DNA of 64,000 nt. Origin: Mermis nigrescens (Eukaryota > Nematoda > Enoplea > Mermithida > Mermithidae). The DNA is taken from NCBI GenBank assembly GCA_036768485.1, contig JAVLUZ010000154.1, forward strand, positions 7,986,342 through 8,050,341, written 5' to 3'. Position numbers and translations under genes: made by a program. Under the pieces are notes generated by a model. That model had not been told where the DNA came from. It ran no database searches and saw nothing but the letters and a program-made list of their open reading frames with translations. Shown here piece by piece: positions 21,735 to 36,900 of this stretch. Positions within the stretch are counted from its first letter, which is position 1, and each line of letters opens with the position of its first letter.

Positions 21735-23945
21735 TAGTACCCCGCTTTTAATTAGTATGATTTGAGTACATCAGTCAGTAAACACATACAGTAACATACC
21801 ACAAAAATGACAGCAGTCCAAGAAAGCAAAAAACAATATTGTTTTTAACATCAGCATTATCCTTTTTAAACAAGACAACCTTACATTATTTAAAGAAATC
21901 AAAGTTTTTCAGCGTGAACTTTACGCAATTATCAAGTGTAAGGAACACTAACGCTCAGATTTGGAAGTAAAATAAATTTGTAGTATAAACTATGTACATA
22001 TTAACAACAAATGAATAGTGCAAACTTTACGCAACTACTAAATGTAGAGAAAACTAACAGTCAGATTCCCAATTCTGATTTTACATAGAACATTTTGAAA
22101 AAATTAAGCTTCTGCAAGGCTCTAGAACTAAACTTAATATGCAGTGTAAACTTAACACAACCGTAATTCTGATATTACTCTGATATTACAATCAACATTT
22201 ATTAAAAAATTAAGTCTCCACAATGGCCCGAGGACAAATAAATATCAGATGTAAACCACTTTACACCACTGTTGATTGCAAACAATTGACGTATCACATT
22301 TGGTTTCTGGTTCATTTTTAGACTTGAGATTATGTCCAGACTCATAACCCAGAACTTGGCAGAAAAAAACAAGACAGAAACACGTTTAACTCCCACATTT
22401 TTTTGACTTTACACCTCCCGAAAAAGCTAAATATTGATGTAAACAAACGCAATTTGCTGTGACGCGTACCCCTTATAAATTACTTCATTTTTATCCAATT
22501 CGACCTAGCCCGACTTCTGAACAGAGAAAGTGGCGAACAAAAAAATGGACAAACACGTATTTTAATGCCCCTTTGAGTGTAAATAAATTCGGTTCGGGCC
22601 AATTTGTAGCCCTTTGATTGTTGTACGTTTTTATGTCGCAAACTTATGTTTCGCAAAATATTTAATATGATTTACCAATCAAAATACGAGAAAAACCTAT
22701 CTCTTTCGCCCATTTTACACCTCAGATTTCGAACTTTACACCCCCATAAACAACTGAATATTACGTTTTTTTAAACGCGGCTTGCTTCGACGTGTAGCTC
22801 TTAGAAGTTGCTTCATTTTTATTTTATTCAATTCATCCCAACTCATAACCGAAAAAGTTGGCAGAGAAATCTTGGACAAAATCTGTTTTTTTACTCATCC
22901 ACTAGAGTGTAAAGTTAAAACCCCTGTTACTAACTGCGTATTAATTGTAGAAAAGTTTGCTGGTAAGCAGAAGAAAGCTTATGATCCGTAGTACATTTGC
23001 GTCACGAAAAATTTCTCAAAACTCATAACCGGAGTTGTTGGCAGACATAAACAAGTCGAAAACTCGACCAAAATGTGTCTTTTCACCCCAGATTTTCGCA
23101 CTCTTTACACTCCCATTCGAGAACTGAGGCGAAATTCAAAAAACAAAAAATGTGTGATCTGAAGAACCTAAAGAGATAAATAAGTCAAATGAAGTGTATG
23201 GTTTTGCCAAAAGAATTAAATAAATGAAAAAAGTTAGTATTCAGAAGACTTGAACCCACTATTCTTTATTCAAATCCCTATGCGAGAACAGATACGTCAG
23301 CCATTGCACCAACTCAACTCGCAGCCAAGATTTCAGCTTGATTATACTATATTGAAAAATTGTCATCATTCTACTGAAGTATAAGAATAGTGCATTTATG
23401 ATAATAAAAATAATTATTTATTAAAGACGGATCAAAAACCTCTGAAATAAGAAAATCTAAGTCTTCTAAATGGAGAATATGGCAGGAAAAAAATATTTTT
23501 TGTCCCAGACTCTTTACAATGAACCGCCTCTAAATTTGAAAAATATTACTTTAAAAAAATTAAAAAAGTCACTCCCTAGATTATATAGCCGTCTACCTTT
23601 TGAAACCAATCAGACTGCGTAGAATGTAAAACTGAGTTAGATATGCTTGTGCACATGGAAACAGTAAAAACCGTCTAATTTACATCCTGAGCAACAACTA
23701 ATGACTGTAAAGAGATTTTAAGACCAGATTCGTAATCAGGGGAAACATTTTAAAAAATGGCCCTCTGCTGATCATTTGAATTTTGTGTAAACTTTACACA
23801 CTCACGACTAGATCGGTATTGAGTGTAAACAAAAAAGGTATCTAAGTTTTTTTATTATCTACCTTTTAAAAACCGCACCTCCCAGATGTGTGCCGTTGTT
23901 GCCGTGAGGGGGTGCACAAATTTCGCACTCGCTGTGATAAACAGG
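21735..23945 (-). repeat. TTTACAC-rich dispersed repeat, copy A
   Basis: About 2.2 kb with TTTACAC or GTGTAAA every 30-150 bases, often as pairs. The right end carries ACCGCACCTCCCAGATGTG and GTGCACAAATTTCGCACTCG, shared with 50570-50635. Opposite in orientation to copies B and C. Non-coding. Class unknown. Confidence 0.75.
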
Positions 23946-24774
23946 CTACGATAGATTCCTCGCAATAAATAAGAAATAAACAGACAAATCTTGCAGGAAA
24001 TCAAATGTGAAGAGAGTCTTATCTCATACTGCAATTGCTATTAAAGTTAGTATAACATTGGGGACGATATTTTACACGACAAAAGAACTTACCTACTGTA
24101 CATACGTATATATGCCTAAATCAAATAAATTCGTGTCTAAATCACGCAGACCAAAGTTAAAAAAAAATTATGAAAAAAATCGTAAAATATTTTTGCATAC
24201 TCTTAAATCACGAAGCTTCAAATTGATCGAAAAAAGTATGTCGGTGATTGATTTATAGTTTGAACGAAACTAAGCAAAAGAATTTTTTAGGGATAAGTGC
24301 AATATTAATTCGCATGGATAACAAATCGTGAAAGTGCACATTGATAATCACATTAGCGCGCTACGAAATCAGGGCAGAAATTATTAGTAGGTATGTTTGG
24401 AAATGTAGGCCTCTGAGCGAATATTCGCTCGACTTTCTGATTTATTTCTGCGATAATTATTCTTCCTTTTATTTTCCTTTAAAAGAAATTTGTTTTCAAA
24501 AACAAATTGAAAAATATTAGCCGAAAGTCGTTTCGATCCGATCTCTTTAAAAAATTCTAGACGCATAAAGATAAACATAACATGTTTGTGTAAGGCAGAT
24601 GAGTTGAATTTAAAATTGATCGAAAATCAAAAATAAATAAGGCGTCCACACTTGACCGGGCTCGTATTCTTAAAAACCTTAGTAAAACTTAAAAACGTAC
24701 CTATCTGTAACACGCTTCTAAAAAAACTTTTGGGACCTGTCAAATTGTAAGTTAGGTTATCTATCAAATAGTTA
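23946..24774. other. Region 3' of the HMG-box gene
   Basis: Probably the 3' untranslated region and downstream flank of the minus-strand gene ending at 24775. Candidate polyadenylation signals AATAAA on the minus strand lie at 24441-24446 and 24468-24473. Short Lys-rich frames at 24007-24258 (+) and 24384-24578 (-) have no recognised motif. Confidence 0.4.
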
Positions 24775-24984
24775 TCACATGATCGCACAAAGGATTTCCT
24801 CTGCTATATTTCTTCTTCGCCTCGGTTTAATCGGCTTCGATTTGTTCAGCCTTTTGATTCTCTCACTGATAGCGTTTTCTAATTTATCTTTTTTGTATTT
24901 GTCTCTTAGGGCAATGAATGACTGTCTTTGGCTATTGTGTTTCTCAATGTAAGGTTTTTGGCAGCAAAGTTCATTGAGCGCCAT
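24775..24984 (-). CDS. HMG-box gene exon 4: end of box 2 and basic C-terminus
   Basis: The acceptor is CTTCCGAACAG before 24984. The first base completes a Lys codon and TGG gives the conserved Trp of box 2, then R-S-M-N-F-A-A-K. After that the frame breaks. The HMG helix III (K-P-Y-I-E-K-H-N-S-Q-R-Q, then A-L-R-D-K-Y-K-K-D) lies in another frame. One additional A in the run opposite 24955-24959 rejoins both parts exactly as K-K-P-Y. Read as given, the protein stops early inside box 2. The restored frame ends at a TGA at 24775-24777 after the PRRRR patch. Homopolymer error or a true frameshift; I favour error. Confidence 0.7.
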   Translation of the reverse strand: MALNELCCQKPYIEKHNSQRQSFIALRDKYKKDKLENAISERIKRLNKSKPIKPRRRRNIAEEILCAIM

Positions 24985-27900
24985 CTGTTCGGAAGTGAAG
25001 GTATTTTTTAAATATAAAGTGATGGTTAAATAATAAAACGATACTGGACAACAAAGTTCAACTTTTTATTCCTCTGAGATTTTAGAATGAATCGAAGTCA
25101 TTTGCGCTGATTCCGAACCTAACTTTCAAAATTTCCTTCCACGCCAAGTCATTACGATATTTGCTTATTAAAATTCACGTTATGTTTTTTAACAAAGCTA
25201 TGCAATCTAAGAGCCAAACGATAATTTCTAGACTCATAACTTTCAGAATATTTTGACGCGACCTTTCTCTTAATTTTAGTATTATTAGCGTTGAGTACTG
25301 TATTTTATCCTGCATACTATTACACATAATTTGTATTTCTATCACAGTGTAACCACACATGGGCGTGGGTGGTTTGGGGGGTATGCACCTACCAGAAGTT
25401 GAAATACCCCCCAGAAATCAAATTTTGAAATTTTTTTGCTTTTTTAGCGATTTTTTGATGCCATTGGATAGTGCTCGATGAGAAACGTCGAAAAATGGTG
25501 TTTTTTCGCCATACAACCACTTTTAAGACCATTTCTTGACCTTTGAAAATTTTTTCACCCCCCCCCCAGAATTTCGGTGCTGCCTACCTATGAGTGTAAC
25601 CTTTGAAGATTTCATCTAGTTTCATACTTCTGTATCTTAAAAATAACTGACTACTTGTACATAAGAAATTTTGATTTTTTGAATTTTTGAAAAATGTAAT
25701 CAAGAGAAGGAAAAACACCATTACAAGCATTATTCTGTGCTAACAAAATAGACTCTAAGTGTTTGATTCAGTTGAGAATTTGACAGTCGGCCAGTTTTGG
25801 ACGCTTTTATGCTGTTTAAGTTGCATAAACATTTTTGGATAATTACTCGTTTTGTAAATTCTTAATTTTTTTCAAAAAACAAACGTGCTAGCGCAAAACA
25901 AAAAAAAATGGATTCGAAATCAGCGTAAAAAGTTGTTCAAGATACTGTTTAAAATTATTTATTTGAAAAAATAATAATAAAAATGAACACAAATATTAAG
26001 CTGATAAGGTTAAAACTGTTGTTACACATGCTAATCAAACGTATTAGTTTACATATGACAGTCCAATAAGTCAAGAATCAGACGTGCTAGGAGAAATCTA
26101 AGAACATATTCAGAATCATTGTAAAAAATTGGTCCAGGGTCGCATTACTTTGTTTTGGAAAGAAAATCCTTGTAAATCAGAGAACCAATTCTTCGTCTGA
26201 TTACGGAGAAAATATAACTCGTGCTGTCTATAGGAATAAAGAGCATGAAGTACTATTTATGCATATATAGATACGACGGACAATACCAAGGGACAGCATT
26301 AAATTTTGGGGGTCTGATAGGACAAAATCGTAAAAAAGTGCAAAAAAATTTAATCAAAGAGGTCTAACCGATTCGTCTTTCGTATTCTGGAGAATTCAGA
26401 AGTCCCTAGACCTCACGCCTGTGCGGGGCAAATGCACCCATGGGCAGCAGACAAATTCTGTGAGGTTAGATAGGGCGAAATTGCCAAAAATAGTACCAAA
26501 AATTTAATTCTAGGGCTTCATAAATTTTTCAGGGGTTTTTCAGATTCTGGGTGGTGTAAACCATCGATGCACAGCATGGCCGATTTAAGGGAGGGGTCAA
26601 TCGGTCTGGAAGAAGATCAAAAATTAAGCTGTTTTGGACCAAATCAAAAACTGGTATATGAACTAAAATGGCGATAAAGCTAAGTTATTATACAGTTTAT
26701 GGTCAAGTTGAAGCACTTTTGAAGGAAATTTTAAATTTTCATCCGTTTTAAGTCTTCATTTTGCCTCATTTCCCCCACAAAATTTTCCGGACTTCCATTT
26801 TGGAAGGGTATCTAGATTTCCTCGTGTGTCCATGATATCCCATATTTTTATATGTACTATGATATTTTCCTTCGCGACATTTTACCATTGCGTGTATCTG
26901 AATAAAGTAAGAACCCCCAACGTGCATGTCTGATGTAAAGTCCAAAATCCCCCCACGCCCATGTATGGTTTGCAGTCATTCAAAAGCTAAGCTCGTTAAA
27001 CAATATTCTGTTGGAATAGAATGGTGAAGTTTAGACCTCCCAAAATTGTAAAATGGTAAAATGTTCTAAGGAAAACAAGGCAAAATTAATAATAAAAAAT
27101 GAACACAAATCAAATGTGTTTGCAAAAGACGCTTGAAATCGGCCGAAAATTAGCAACTCAAGTATTTTTCACCGTTTTAACATTTGTATTGAGTCCGAAG
27201 GATATTTTAGCACAACAGCTTTTCGGCCAGACATATAACGGGAAAGATAGAGGATCCCCAGTCCCCACCTTAAGTTGATCGACCTCCCATTCCCCCAAAA
27301 GTCAGAAAAACCCAATTTTTGTCGAAAATTTGCGTTTGGTCATTTTGAGTTGCATTTTTGCAATTTTAGCCAAAAATAGGAGGTCACTTATACTCCTCCC
27401 CTGAAAGTGGCCAAGGGACCCCATTCCTTCATAGAACTGGCTGACCTTTCCAGGCCGACCGTGCGTTGTACTTGTGGTTTAGTCGGTAGTACATCTTGGC
27501 CCTTCAAAAATTTTGCGAAATTAAGCTCAAAAAATGGATAAAAATAAATTTTTTTGTAAAATTGCCTGGGCTATGTACATAATTGGCTAGATACTGCGAA
27601 CTAAGCTAGTTTCCACGATATAAATTGCAACAAATTTTTGAGCCGTTTTGGCTTTACTGAAGTCCTCGACCCCACAGACCGATCATGCTGAACACCTCTT
27701 GTACTGACCAGAAATGCACCTGGAAGACGGGCTGGGTTCTTCCAGAGCTTAATGAACAAAAAAATTTTTCAGTGGCAAAAACACATTAGAAAACCAAAAA
27801 AGTATCGCCTAGACGTTATCCGCTGATCAAAACGCTTTATCGGTCCCTACATACCTCGCAATCACTACTCATAGACATAAGCACGAAACTCGACTAAGGA

Positions 27901-30900
27901 TTTTTCTCCTTTTCAGAGCAAATATAAAAACAATGTCACAATCCCTAAATAAGAATATAACAATGGGGGCTATTCTGACTCCTAAAAAACAAAAAATAAT
28001 TTTACTTATCAGATAAAGCTTTAACAATCTCTTGTTGAGTCATTTTCGGATGGGCTGCTCTAAATTCGTCTTGTTCGGCTTTCAAATACATGAAGTACGC
28101 ATTCATTGGAGGAGTAGGCGTTGAAATATTACGGCGTTTTCGCCTAAATTGATTTATTGCGTCGGGGTCGCCTGTCAGAAAAGCCGCTTTTCTTTGAGCG
28201 GAATAGATATTTCGATCGTCCTCGGCCATTATTTCGTACGGGCCTCTTGCTTCCATCGCTAAAAGGTAGATTAAAAGTTCAGAATTTTTTGTAATTTGGC
28301 AATATATTTTTTCTGGAAGCGGCTAATCATTAACTTTAGACTTTCACTCTTGCATTCTTCAACCAGAAGCCAAATACATTAGGGTGAACGATGGAAATAA
28401 GTTGACCTGCGCAGAATGTCATTTTCCGCTAACAATTTAGGATGTTAGCAACTATATGCATGGTGATGGGCATTGCACAGCATGGCCGATCTGGGGAGAG
28501 GTTAAAACTTAGTTTTTTAAGCCAAAATGACCTCAAATACTGGTATAGATGTTAAAATAGCGTTAAGACTACGTTATTCCACAGTTTTGGTCAATTCCGA
28601 ACACTTTTGAAACATTTTCAATTGCATCCCCTCTTGGCCTTGATTTTGCCATATTTTCCTTAGAAAAATTCCTCATGTGCATGTCCTTGTGGTGGGATTA
28701 TGAAATGAGAACAGGCAATGATTTTTGCAGCTCCCAACGCCCAGGAGGGATCCACTGTGCCTAGTTTATCAATGATAGTCCGGCACGCAACAGCTGAAAT
28801 TGCGGACTAATCATCTTTGTACATAATTATACTTATTATAGTTTTAATTATAATTAGTCATAGTTATACATAGTTAAACTTTTAAAATGTAGTTATAATT
28901 ATGATAATTCATCCTGAAAATGTCGTAGCCGAAAACTCACTAATATCACAACTTATTTGTTTCCAGATTATCATAGGTAGCGCGTTAGCGCGTACCTATA
29001 ATATACTTGGGTACCCCTAGCACCTGTGCACCCCCTACAGCTATAACGGGACACTTCTAGAAGGTGCGGTTTTTTTAAAGAAAGATAATAAAAAAATTCG
29101 CTGCCCGTGTTTTTTTGTTTTTCTTGAAACTCAAAACTGACTGTGTAAAGAAGGTGTAAAGTTTTTGTGTAACGTTATAACATAGGACAAATTTTGGGAC
29201 ATTTATAATGCGGCATGTGGACAACTGAGTATTGATGACTCGAAGAATTGAACAGCATAGGATAATAGAGGGATGAATTCTACAGATGGCACTTTTTTTG
29301 TTTTTGAAATTCGCATTAGTTATCGAATGGCAGTGTAAAGAGTGCGAAAATCTGGGGGTGAAAAAGCACTTTTTGGTCGAGTTTTCAACCTGCTTATGTC
29401 TGATACTAACTCCGGTTATGAGTTTTTTCAAATGTTTTCTGACAGAAATGTAGAGCGGATCAAGGGCTACATTCTGCATATAAGCAAAGTCTTCTACGCT
29501 CTATGGTGAGTTAGATCCTGGGGTTTAAAGTTTACACTCTAGTGGATGGTGTAAAAAACTGATTTTAAGTAAGATTTCTCTGCCAAATTTTTTCGCTTAT
29601 GAGTCAGGGTGAATTGAATACAGCAGTAATAAAGTGCCTCTCAGGGGCTACACATCGCAGCAAACTGCATTTAAAAAACGCAATATTGAGTTATTTATGG
29701 GGGTGTAAAGTTCGAAATCAGAGGTAAAAAATGGGCGAAAAAACACGTTTTTTCCGAATTTTGATTAATAAATCATACCAAATAATTTTTGCAAGAGAAT
29801 TTTGGCACACAGGAATGTACTACGATTTAAAAGCTACAAATTGTACCAAACCGAATTTCTTTAAACTCAATGGGGAGTTCGGTACGGAATTTTAAAGTTT
29901 ACAGTGTTCTAAATGATGGAAAATACGTTTTTGTTGCGTTTTTTGTTCGCCACTTTCTCCGTCCAGAAGTCGGGATAAGTCCAATAGAATAAAAATAAAG
30001 TGCTTTATATCGGGTGCATGTCAAAGCAAATTGTCTATACATCAATATTTAGCGAGTGTAAAGTCAAAAATTTGGTGTTTAAAATGCGTTTCTGTCTTGT
30101 TTTTTCTGCCTGCTTCTCCGGTTATGAGTCAGGGACACGATTATCAAGTCTAGAAATGGACCAGGAACCAAATTTGATATGCCAGTCTGGCGCATATGTT
30201 TACACTCTACAGTGTTGTAATGTGGTTTACACCTATTGTTAGTTTGCCCATAGAACATTATGGAGACTTAATTTTTTCATAAATATTAATCGTAATATCG
30301 GAACAATATCAAAATTACGAATCTGACCAAAATCTTCTTTACACTAGGTGTTTACATGAAGTTTACACTACATATGTATTTATCTTCGTTTTTGAGCATT
30401 CCAGAAACCTAATTTTTTCCTGGAGTCTAGAAATTTTCAAAGAATCAAATGTGAGACGTCACGTAGGCGTGTTTGTTTACATCCAACAGTGATGTAAAGT
30501 AGTTTACACTCATTGTTTATTTGTCCTCAGACCATTGTAGACATGCAATTTTTTCATAAATGATGATAATAATATCCGAGTAATATCAGATTTACAAATC
30601 GGAATAAAATCCTCTTTACACTAGGCGGTTGTGTAAAGTTTACACTGCTAATTAATCTTCGTTCTAGAGCTTTGCAAAAACCTGAATTTTTTGCCGAAAT
30701 CTGAAAATTTACATGGAATCAAATAAGGGACGTCAGCTAAGCGCGTTTGTTTACACTCAACAGTGATGTAAAGTGGTTTACATCTGTGTCTATTTGTCAT
30801 TAAACCGTTATGGAGACGTAATTTTTTCATGAATGTTGATCGTAATATCCGAGTAATATCGAATTTACAAATCCGACTAAAATCTTCTTTACACTCGTTG

Positions 30901-33900
30901 CTAGTGTAAAGTTTACACTATATAATAAGCTTCATTCTAGAGCCTCACGGTAACTTATTTTTTCTCTAAAGTCGTAAAATATATATGGAAACAGATGTGA
31001 TACGTCTGCTAGGGGCGCATGAAGAGTAGTGTAAAGTGATTAACACCTAATGTTAATTTGTTCTTAGAACATTATAGAGGTTTCATTTCTTAATAAATGC
31101 TGATCGTTATATCAGAGCAATATCGAAATTATTAATCCCACTAAAATTCTTTACACTCTTGTGTAAAGTTTAAAATGTAAATAAACTTGAGCTCTAGAAA
31201 GTTTTGGAAGCATGTTTCTTTACAGGATGTGCTACGTAACATAAGAATTACTAATCAGAATGTTTGTTTCTTCTACAACTAGTAGCTTTGTAAAGTTTAA
31301 AACATTCAATTATTAGAAGAACCGCACAGTAAATGAAATCTAGTATTGTATTTCCAAATCTTGCTAATTAAAAGTGGGGTACTAGCAAAGAAAAATGCTC
31401 CGATGGAACAAAAAGGGGAATATACTTGGGATTGTGAATTATCGAGGATGTAACAGGAGGGGACTAGGAAAAATCTCCCTATGTTATATGCCAAGAATCG
31501 CAAAATATGTAAAAAATCAGACTGTCTCTAAACAATGCCAAAAATCGAAGTATATTCTGCGGCCTTTGAAAAATGTAAAAGTTTAGTAAACAATTGCTGT
31601 AGACATGTGTAAAAGAGTATCTACATAAGGTCTGTTGCACGTCAGCTTCCGTGTTTCCTACTGCTTTGAACCAACAATATCATCGATTGTCTTGAATGCA
31701 TCGATATGTACTATTTCATTCAATTCGCTTAGCTACTGCATTGCTAATTCGCTGCTTTTTTCAATCAATTTTTTGGTAATTTGAATATTGCTTGCACTTT
31801 GACACTTAGAATGGCTGTATCTGCTAAGTGACATGCTTAGTAATAATGAAATACGAACAACTTAATTATGATTTGTTAACAGCATTTCACTTTCAGTCAC
31901 ATTATTAAGCAACTCAAAGTTGAATGAAGTCTGCAAAAAGTTGCATTACGTAATATGCTTTTAAGATATTATGTCAATCAGAAAAAATTATTTTAAAATA
32001 ATACGTTTTTTCAGAGACCGCAGAATATACTTCGATTTTTTGCATTGTTTAGAGAAAGTCTGATTTTTTACATATTTTGCGATTCTTGGCATATAACATA
32101 GGGAGATTTTTCCTAGTCCCCTCCTTTTACATCCTCGATAATTCACAATCCCAAGTATATTCCCCTTTTTTGTTCCATCGGAGCATTTTTCTTTGCTAGT
32201 GAATTATCTGGCTAGCGATCGTTTTTGATAAGATAATAGATGCGTAGCAGCTGGTCATGTAGAGCAGTAGAGCCTTAGATGGTCATTCAGAGAGAATAAA
32301 TGATCCACAATGTATTAAAAAGTATCTCAGTTTACAGTTTGTAGATGATTTCCAGCACTTCTGCATCAAAGTGTTGTCTTTCCACAAAATAACCTCGAAG
32401 CGCAATCAGAACCATACAGCGTGCACAGGCTTGGATCGATCTATGGGTGAGCTAGAGATGCATATCTCATTCTCTCCAGCTTTATTGACTATGATCTTGA
32501 AAAACGTTACAACCACACATTGGCGTAGGGGTCTGGGACCCTCAAAATCGATATTACCCAATATTAAATTTTTGGTGCTATTTATGGGCGATTTCATCCC
32601 ACCGGACCTTGAATTTGACTGCTGCCCATCTATAATCACAAGACAAGATATAATCATGGCTATAGAGAACCTTAACTTATACCTTGCATATAATTTTAAA
32701 ATTAAACAAAAATTAAGTTTACGCGGTTCAGTCAATTTCGCACATTTTTCAAGAGTTATTTCCCCTCCATCAGCCGACTATCGATTGCGAAACTGCAACA
32801 TGCGTATCTGAAGAAGTTCCATTCAATCTACAAAAAGATTAAGGCAGAAATTTTTATAGTATGAAATCTGAGGGACTGAATCATGCGTAGGCAGCGACCG
32901 AATTCTGGAGGTTTGAAGAAACGAATTCCAAAAAACACCAAAAATGTGATTTTGGGGTTTACCGATATGTGCCGGGAGAGGTAATATCGGATTCTAGAGA
33001 GTGTTAACCCCTTAGAACGGATTCTGAGGGTGTTAACCCCTTAGAACCTAAACGATCCGCCGCAGACATTTCTATGATTGAATTTCCTAAAATTATTTTA
33101 TTTTAGCAATGTTTTGATCTCAATGGATAAAACTAAATGAGAAACGTCGAAAATGATTTTTATTGCCCGTCATTGATATTTTAGCGATTATATCACTGTT
33201 AAAAATTTTTGAATTTATAGACTCTCCAGAATTTAGGTTCTACCCAAGTGTGCTCGTAATATTATATCGGACAGATTACTACTTTTTTGCTCACAACACC
33301 GCAAAATATCAACATGAATTGTTTTAGTTGTAGTGCATGCCGTATAGAATTCATTTTTTGGCGGCCCCCTTACAATAATTCGATACATACATCAAAAGGA
33401 TCGATTTTTCGACGTTGTAATGCAAACACAGTCAGTTAAAAATCTTTACTTGCATTTTTAAGAGAACGCTGACTGAATTATACTTGTTCTCATTTTTCAG
33501 ACATATTGTTGATTTTTCTGTTGCAATAATGTGTGTCCAGAAAATTGAGTTCGAAAAGGCTAAAATGTCAAAATTTTCCGGCGCTTTGCACCGAGCCATA
33601 GATCAAATGAATTTAAAAGCTTGAATCAGCTGAAATTATCTAGCACTTCACATCACTAGTAATTTAAGCACTATTTGTTCATTGAATGAAAGTGCGCATG
33701 CTTGTTGAGCATAAAACTAAAAGTGCGAAAATGATTGTGTACCAGTTTGTCTATTCTTTGTTTTTTTATCTTTCTTTACAAGGACACAATCCTATTTTAA
33801 ATAAAAGAAATGGCCAAATTTTCTTATGTTTTTGTGCATTTCCTGTTTTCTGAACTGCATCTTCTTAATAAGAAGGCCACAAATGGGCCTGAAAAGGGTA

Positions 33901-36900
33901 AGAACAAAAACTTAAATTTATACATTTTTCTATATCTTATTGGCAGCGACCCGTTGCTGCGCTATGTAATTAGCAGAGGTCGAAAAACGCACTTCAGCTC
34001 AGAAGTTTTGTGAGATGTAAGAGTTCATCAATTTTGAGTGTTTTTGGGCTCCATTCAGGACCGAAATTCGGCCGTTTTTGCGAAAATTTTAACGTTATTA
34101 TTTGACATTAAAATGCTTTTTTACAAAATTTGTAGGGACTCTGTCCCGGACACCGCAGGGAACGCTTGACCGCGCCACCTAAGACCCCCGCAGCATATGT
34201 GGGCAGCAACAAAATCCCGGGGGGGTAGGTGCAAGGTTTTTTAGAGGTCGAAAAATTGTCTTAAAAATGATAATATGGCTAAGAAATGCCGTTTTCAAGG
34301 TTTCTCATTGAGCACTACCCACGAATACCAGCTTTAAAAACATGGGAAGATGATGAATTGCTCAAGTCATGCACATGGACCAGACATGTACACTGAGCTA
34401 AAAGTTCTTGCTCGATCAAGTCCAAATGAATTAACTTCGCCACTAGCTACTCTTAAATATCTATTAAATGACTTCCAGGATGTTTTCCCAAACCTTATAA
34501 TTGATTTCAGAATTTTACTTACAATACCTATTGCTGTGGCCTCAGCAGAACGTTCCTTCTCGGAACTGAAATTAATAAAGACACATTTGCGGTCAACTAT
34601 GACTGATTCTCGTCTAAGTGCACTAGCGATTATTTCAATTGAAAAGGATTTATCATCTTCGTTAGATTTTTTGCAATTGATTGACCAGTTTACCGCTCAG
34701 AAAAATAGGCAAGTTATTTTGTAATAAAGCACGTCATCATTCACGAAATAGGTAAATTATTCGAGAAAAACATACGAAACCTACTAAAAATAATGTAGCA
34801 CAATATTTTGTTAGTAAATTTACAGTAAGATGACAACTGCGATCATATAGGTACATATGTAAAGGATATACATTGGTGATAATTATGATGCCTATAATAC
34901 CAGTTTTAAGAATTATGGGGGCCGCCAAAAAAGGTTTCGCCCAGGGCCGCTAAACCTCTAAGCACGGCCCTGATTGGCAGCAAACAAATTCTGGGGGTCC
35001 GATGGGGCAAAATTGCCAAGAAAAGCACCGAATATTCAATTCTATAGGGTCTATCGTTTTGGGGTGGGGTTCGCCAGATTGTGGAGGGTCCAGATCCCCA
35101 GACTCCCATGCCCATGTGTGATGGACACCGTAGAGTCATGCTACTTTATCAGCTTTACTTTTTTTGAGAGTCAAGATTGAATCTAACAGGCAGTAAATTT
35201 AACAGGGGACATCGTGCTTACACATATTCCGCCATACACGGGACAGTTCGCTGAATGTTAAACGTTTTATGTCACGACGATTACTGTTCGCTGCAAAATC
35301 TTTTTTGAATTGATCGTAGTATTGTTTGACGAAACACATGTACGACGATTTGGGCTTTTTACGATGCAAAGGTTTTCGTTCCACCATTCCTTTTGGCTCG
35401 ATCCCGATCCAACCACCGAACGTGCAGTGACCATTTCTTTTGAGGATTCCTCAGAAGGAGAAGAAGTAGACTCATGTATTTCTTCCGCTGTTTTATGAAA
35501 AAATTAATATCTAATAAGACGAATGGAAACGAATATTATGCTAGATGGAGTTAGATGACCTTGAAAGTTCAGCTTTTCGCGCTATTGATTTATTGCAATA
35601 GGTGATCGATTAAATTATGATTATGTAATTCTCAAGTCTTAAACAATTGTAATCGGCGTTATTCTTTATAGCAATATTTTAACAGGCTATAGCACAGTCA
35701 AGGTGGTTGGGGAGTTCGTACCATAGATGCACAGGGTCAGGTTGGCCAGGAAGGGGTAAGATCGAGATTTTGAGATCAGGGAGGGTTAAAATCCAGAATT
35801 TTTACCGGAATAAATTGCTTTTTTGGCTATTTTTACATTGAAATCGCTTGAAAATACACTATTTGCGGCTCAAACGGCTCGATAGTACCTAATTTTTAAA
35901 TCCTTCAGCCGCTCTCCCCTCCCTATGCGCATGTATGGTTCCTGCACTCACAATCGGGTATACTCACAAAAATCGATAGACCTGCAGAATTAAATTTTTG
36001 GCATTTTTGGGATCTCTGCCATACGTGGGCAGCAAGAAAATTCTGGGGGGGGGTGCAAGATTTTTTTGAAGGTCGAAAAATGGCCTTAAAAATGGTGGTA
36101 TGGCGATAAAAACACCATTTTTCGACGTTTCTCATCAAGCACTATCCATTGGCATCAAAAAATTGCGAAAAAAACGAAAAAAATTTTCAAAAATTGGATT
36201 CTGGGGGGGGGGGTATTTTGATTTCTGGGGGGGTATTTTGGTTTTCTGGGGGGGTGCATACCCCTCCAAACCCCACGCCCAGGTGTGATCTCTGCCAATT
36301 TTACACCACCCAGGCCCCCAGAATTTGGTCACTGCTCGTGTACGAGTATGGCCATATGGCATAAGGCCAGCAAAAATGTTTGATATTGCTATACACTGTT
36401 TACCAGGATGCACAAAAGCAAGTATTTAGCAGTTCAGAACAACAAAATTCCAAACATCTCTTCGAAATAAGCTTAGATTTTCCAAAAATAACCAATCATA
36501 AAAATTTCCTTTTTTACCGCAATATGCTAATGAATTAAGATTGAAGAGAGACGTAAAAGACTAACGATCCATGACTGGACAGTCGAATTCTTCGGTCCCC
36601 TCCAAAATTTTTAGACACCTAAGAAAGGCCTTGGATGGTCAACGATTCAGCTTATTTTATCATAAATACTTTATAAATGAACGATAAGTTTTCAATCCTA
36701 CAATCGTGCTCGATTGCTAAAAAATAAGGGGTTGATCGATAATACATAAAGCATGTCTCTGAACAGCCTTAAGACCCAGAGTTTCTAAGGTACTTGCCTA
36801 AGTGGTTCTCATTCCGACAATTCTTAGACCATGTGCATTATATGTCAACACATATACAAGTATACATGTCAAAAAATTTATGTTTGCTTAAAACATTAAA

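Larger units (their letters stand above)
24985..28005 (-). other. HMG-box gene intron 3
   Basis: About 3.0 kb with donor GTAAAA at 28005 and acceptor AG before 24984. It contains an R1 MITE (25354-25592), a repeat of the CACAGCATGGCCGA family (about 26560-26800) and AT-rich sequence. No other coding segment was recognised. Confidence 0.55.

Noticed and set aside
24007..24258. Lys-rich 83-codon plus-strand frame
   Set aside because: No motif, AT-rich composition alone explains the Lys/Ile bias, and it lies in the likely 3' flank of the opposite-strand gene.
32371..32811. 146-codon plus-strand frame
   Set aside because: Crosses repeat fragments, has no recognisable domain and lies antisense within an intron.
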